Positions 62,091-64,000 of a DNA stretch of 64,000 bases are shown here, in pieces. Positions within the stretch are counted from its first letter, which is position 1. The number at the start of each line of letters is the position of its first letter. This DNA is from Euglena gracilis (Eukaryota; Euglenida; Euglenophyceae; Euglenales). The stretch is from contig CP154955.1 in NCBI GenBank assembly GCA_039621445.1, forward strand, positions 18,580,691 to 18,644,690. The letters are read 5' to 3'. The position numbers and the translations under genes are program-made. A model generated the notes under the pieces. The model did no database searches. It was not told where the DNA came from and saw nothing but the letters and a program-made list of their open reading frames with translations.

Positions 62091-62774
62091 TATATCAAGG
62101 GGGGACTCCAAGCTAAAGCCATGAGACCCACTTAAGAAAGAACCCTGGACACCGATTGCTGGCCAGGCCACTACGTCGACGCAGGGCAAGCGGCGGCAAA
62201 AGTGGGGTGGGTGGCCGGCCAGCCACAGCTAGATGGGAATCACGCCTCGGAACCCATCACTGCAAGCCATGGCTGGAGGAGGCAGGCTGTTGTTCAATAA
62301 CTGGGGGGAGTGCACCGGCCAGGGCTCGTCCATTGGGACTGCATTGGGGGGGGAGGGTGGATCTTCTTAATCCCAAATTGCGCCATAAATTGCTTGCCCT
62401 CCAACCCCAGGGAGACGCAAAATATGTGCAGTTGAAAAACTGCAAAGAAAAGGCAAGCGAAACTGCAGATACAATGAAAACGATTTTTTTGGAGCTTAGA
62501 GAATTTGCTTCAAAAAATCTCACTGGAAATAAAAAAGTGAAATGTAAATGCACAAGGTGGCACCTGCTTGAGGACCGTAAAGACAGAACCCTCTCCAAAA
62601 TGTTGCATCCCAAAACCCCAAGAATGCATTTTCGGGCGATTTGAGAATATCTGGAGGTTGTCGTTTGGTTGGGCCCTCCAGAGTTGATCTGCATCCCGGA
62701 AGCTGGCTTTGGGAGGGGGGCAAATCGCCCACAGGGTTTAGATATCTGAAGCCACAAAAGAACAAACGGCAGCC

Positions 62775-62945
62775 TGGGCCCAGCTGTCTCCGCTGTCCTC
62801 CAGGGTCGGGTCCACCTCCCACTCCCACCCCGGCAGCGGTGTGGCAGTGGTCAGCAGCTCCCAGCGGGCCACCTTGCCGGCCTCCGCCTCCGTCAGGGAC
62901 CGGTGGCGGCGGGGCCGCGCACCGGGGCACGACGGGCAGGGAACC
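62775..62945 (-). CDS. Coding-like segment, probable exon
   Basis: CPSCPGARPRRHRSLTEAEA then GKVARWELLTTATPLPGWEW and EVDPTLEDSGDSWAQ read as normal protein. A donor (GTTTGT) is possible near 62,775, but no AG acceptor is present in the AT microsatellite on the other side. It may belong to the gene whose exon lies at 63,796-64,000. Confidence 0.4.
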
Positions 62946-62949
62946 AAGC

Positions 62950-63060
62950 GTATATAACATATATATGTATTTATTTATATGTGTACATATACACACACAT
63001 ACACACACATACACAGGCCGCCCTCCTTCCATACATATATATACATATGTATGTAGACAA
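62950..63060. repeat. (ATAC/ATAT)n microsatellite
   Basis: AT-rich tetranucleotide tract with ACACAC, separating two minus-strand coding-like segments. Confidence 0.8.
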
Positions 63061-63795
63061 AAAATGTACATATAGATGTATATTTTTTTCCTGCTCTTGG
63101 TCGGGGACAGAATCGAGCTTGAATGAGGGGTAAGGCTTGGGCAAGAAGGGAGGTGCTGCATGAATACGGGAGGGAGAGAAGGATGGAGCGAGTCAGTGCT
63201 TCCTCCCCCCTCACATTGGCTAGTGCCCTGACAACCTCCTGTGATGAGAAGTTAACCCCCCCCCCAAATAATAACCCCCGGGGTATTATTTTTCCGTCCG
63301 AAGTCCCGGCTTGAAGGGGGAGGGGGTTATTTGGGGGGGGGGGGTATTATTTCCCAAAAATTTTCGAAATTTTTCGAAGTTCCGTAGGAGCAAAAAATAG
63401 CGCCAAAAACCCCCTTTGGGGTCATTTTTGTACTTCTCAAGGAATTTAGCATTTTTTTGGAGGCCATGTGATCCAGAAAAATCCATTTTTTTTCGTAATT
63501 TGTTGTAAGAAATTGTGATTTTTACCTACATTTTCAGGTCAAAAATCCGGGCATCAGCCCGAAACCGGGGGGTGATTATTTCGGCGGCCGAAGTCGGACC
63601 CCGAGGGGGGGGGGGTATTATTTGGGGGGGGGGGATTATTCGGGGGGAGGGTTTACCCGGCACTGGGCACCCTGTGCATAAATGAAGAGAAAGAGATCCG
63701 GAAAAAGAGAGGTCAGCGAGCAAGCACGGGAGGGAGGGCAAAGCCGGGGAGCAGGCGAAGCCGCCACAAACCCCAGCCACCCCCACTCCCACCCC

Positions 63796-64000
63796 CCGGC
63801 CTGCCCGAGCCGCCCAGCCCCGGGCAGGCGTGTCCGTCCCGCTTCATGGCGTACAGCGCGGCGTTGATCACCTTCAACGGCTGCGGCTCGCCCTTCGCGG
63901 CGCACAGCGCCAGCACCTCCTTTGCCGTGAGGGGCCGCCCCTCCTCCGCCAGCACAAGGGAGATGAGGCGCCGCGTCACTTCCCCAGCAGGGCAGGGCGG
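63796..64000 (-). CDS. Winged-helix-like exon, cut by the window end
   Basis: Reads RRLISLVLAEEGRPLTAKEV then LALCAAKGEPQPLKVINAA and LYAMKRDGHACPG, the helix-turn-helix plus wing pattern seen in Z-alpha and other small winged-helix domains. Probable donor GTGGGA at about 63,795. The 5' part is outside the window, so the gene is unidentified. Confidence 0.55.

Overview
This window reads as nuclear DNA of a eukaryote, most likely a microbial alga or other protist; I cannot name the species. The evidence is spliced genes with short GC-rich exons (GTG/CTG/GCC/CGC-rich codons), introns of 0.1 to over 6 kb, dozens of transposable elements, long G and C homopolymers, telomere-like CCCTAA islands and kilobase-scale microsatellites. 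There are no bacterial operons, no rRNA and no tRNA that I can recognise.

Host genes lie on the minus strand. From the right edge leftwards: a winged-helix-like exon cut by the window end (63.8-64.0 kb), some isolated exon-like pieces (62.8, 59.3 and 52.6 kb; one plus-strand exon at 56.0 kb), a DsbA/FrnE-type thioredoxin-fold oxidoreductase gene whose eight exons run from 34.20 to 15.82 kb, and a second gene of unknown function with at least thirteen exons from 14.78 kb to about 0.45 kb. Reading frame is kept across almost every junction I could place. The introns are where the repeats have accumulated.

The most striking content is mobile DNA. (1) An 11.36-kb element (41,197-52,558) with terminal inverted repeats starting CTTAGGCGGCC and a perfect 5-bp target duplication (ACCTA) carries two plus-strand gene loci: a possible DDE-type transposase and a roughly 980-residue, seven-exon protein with an AT-hook-like basic patch and a serine run. 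Three smaller relatives (16.6-20.5, 21.0-24.0, 31.2-32.5 kb) share its ends and 5-bp duplications. All four, and nothing else in the window, are filled with a palindromic module built on TTTGCGCA-n-TGCGCAAA, often as long hairpins; in the large element these lie only in introns and intergenic DNA. This looks like an undescribed transposon family. (2) A set of hAT-like elements (CAGG...CCTG ends, 8-bp target duplications, most of them perfect) occurs throughout. One, 283 bp long, sits inside a coding exon and could be removed in frame as a new intron, as introners are. Others are nested inside each other: 4,587-5,448 in 4,329-5,477, and two inside the 16.6-20.5 kb element.

Frame breaks in otherwise good exons (47.08 kb, 8.01 kb, possibly 28.12 kb) could be consensus errors in G/C runs or true mutations. 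Exon boundaries are read by eye from AG/GT sites and phase; no transcripts were available.
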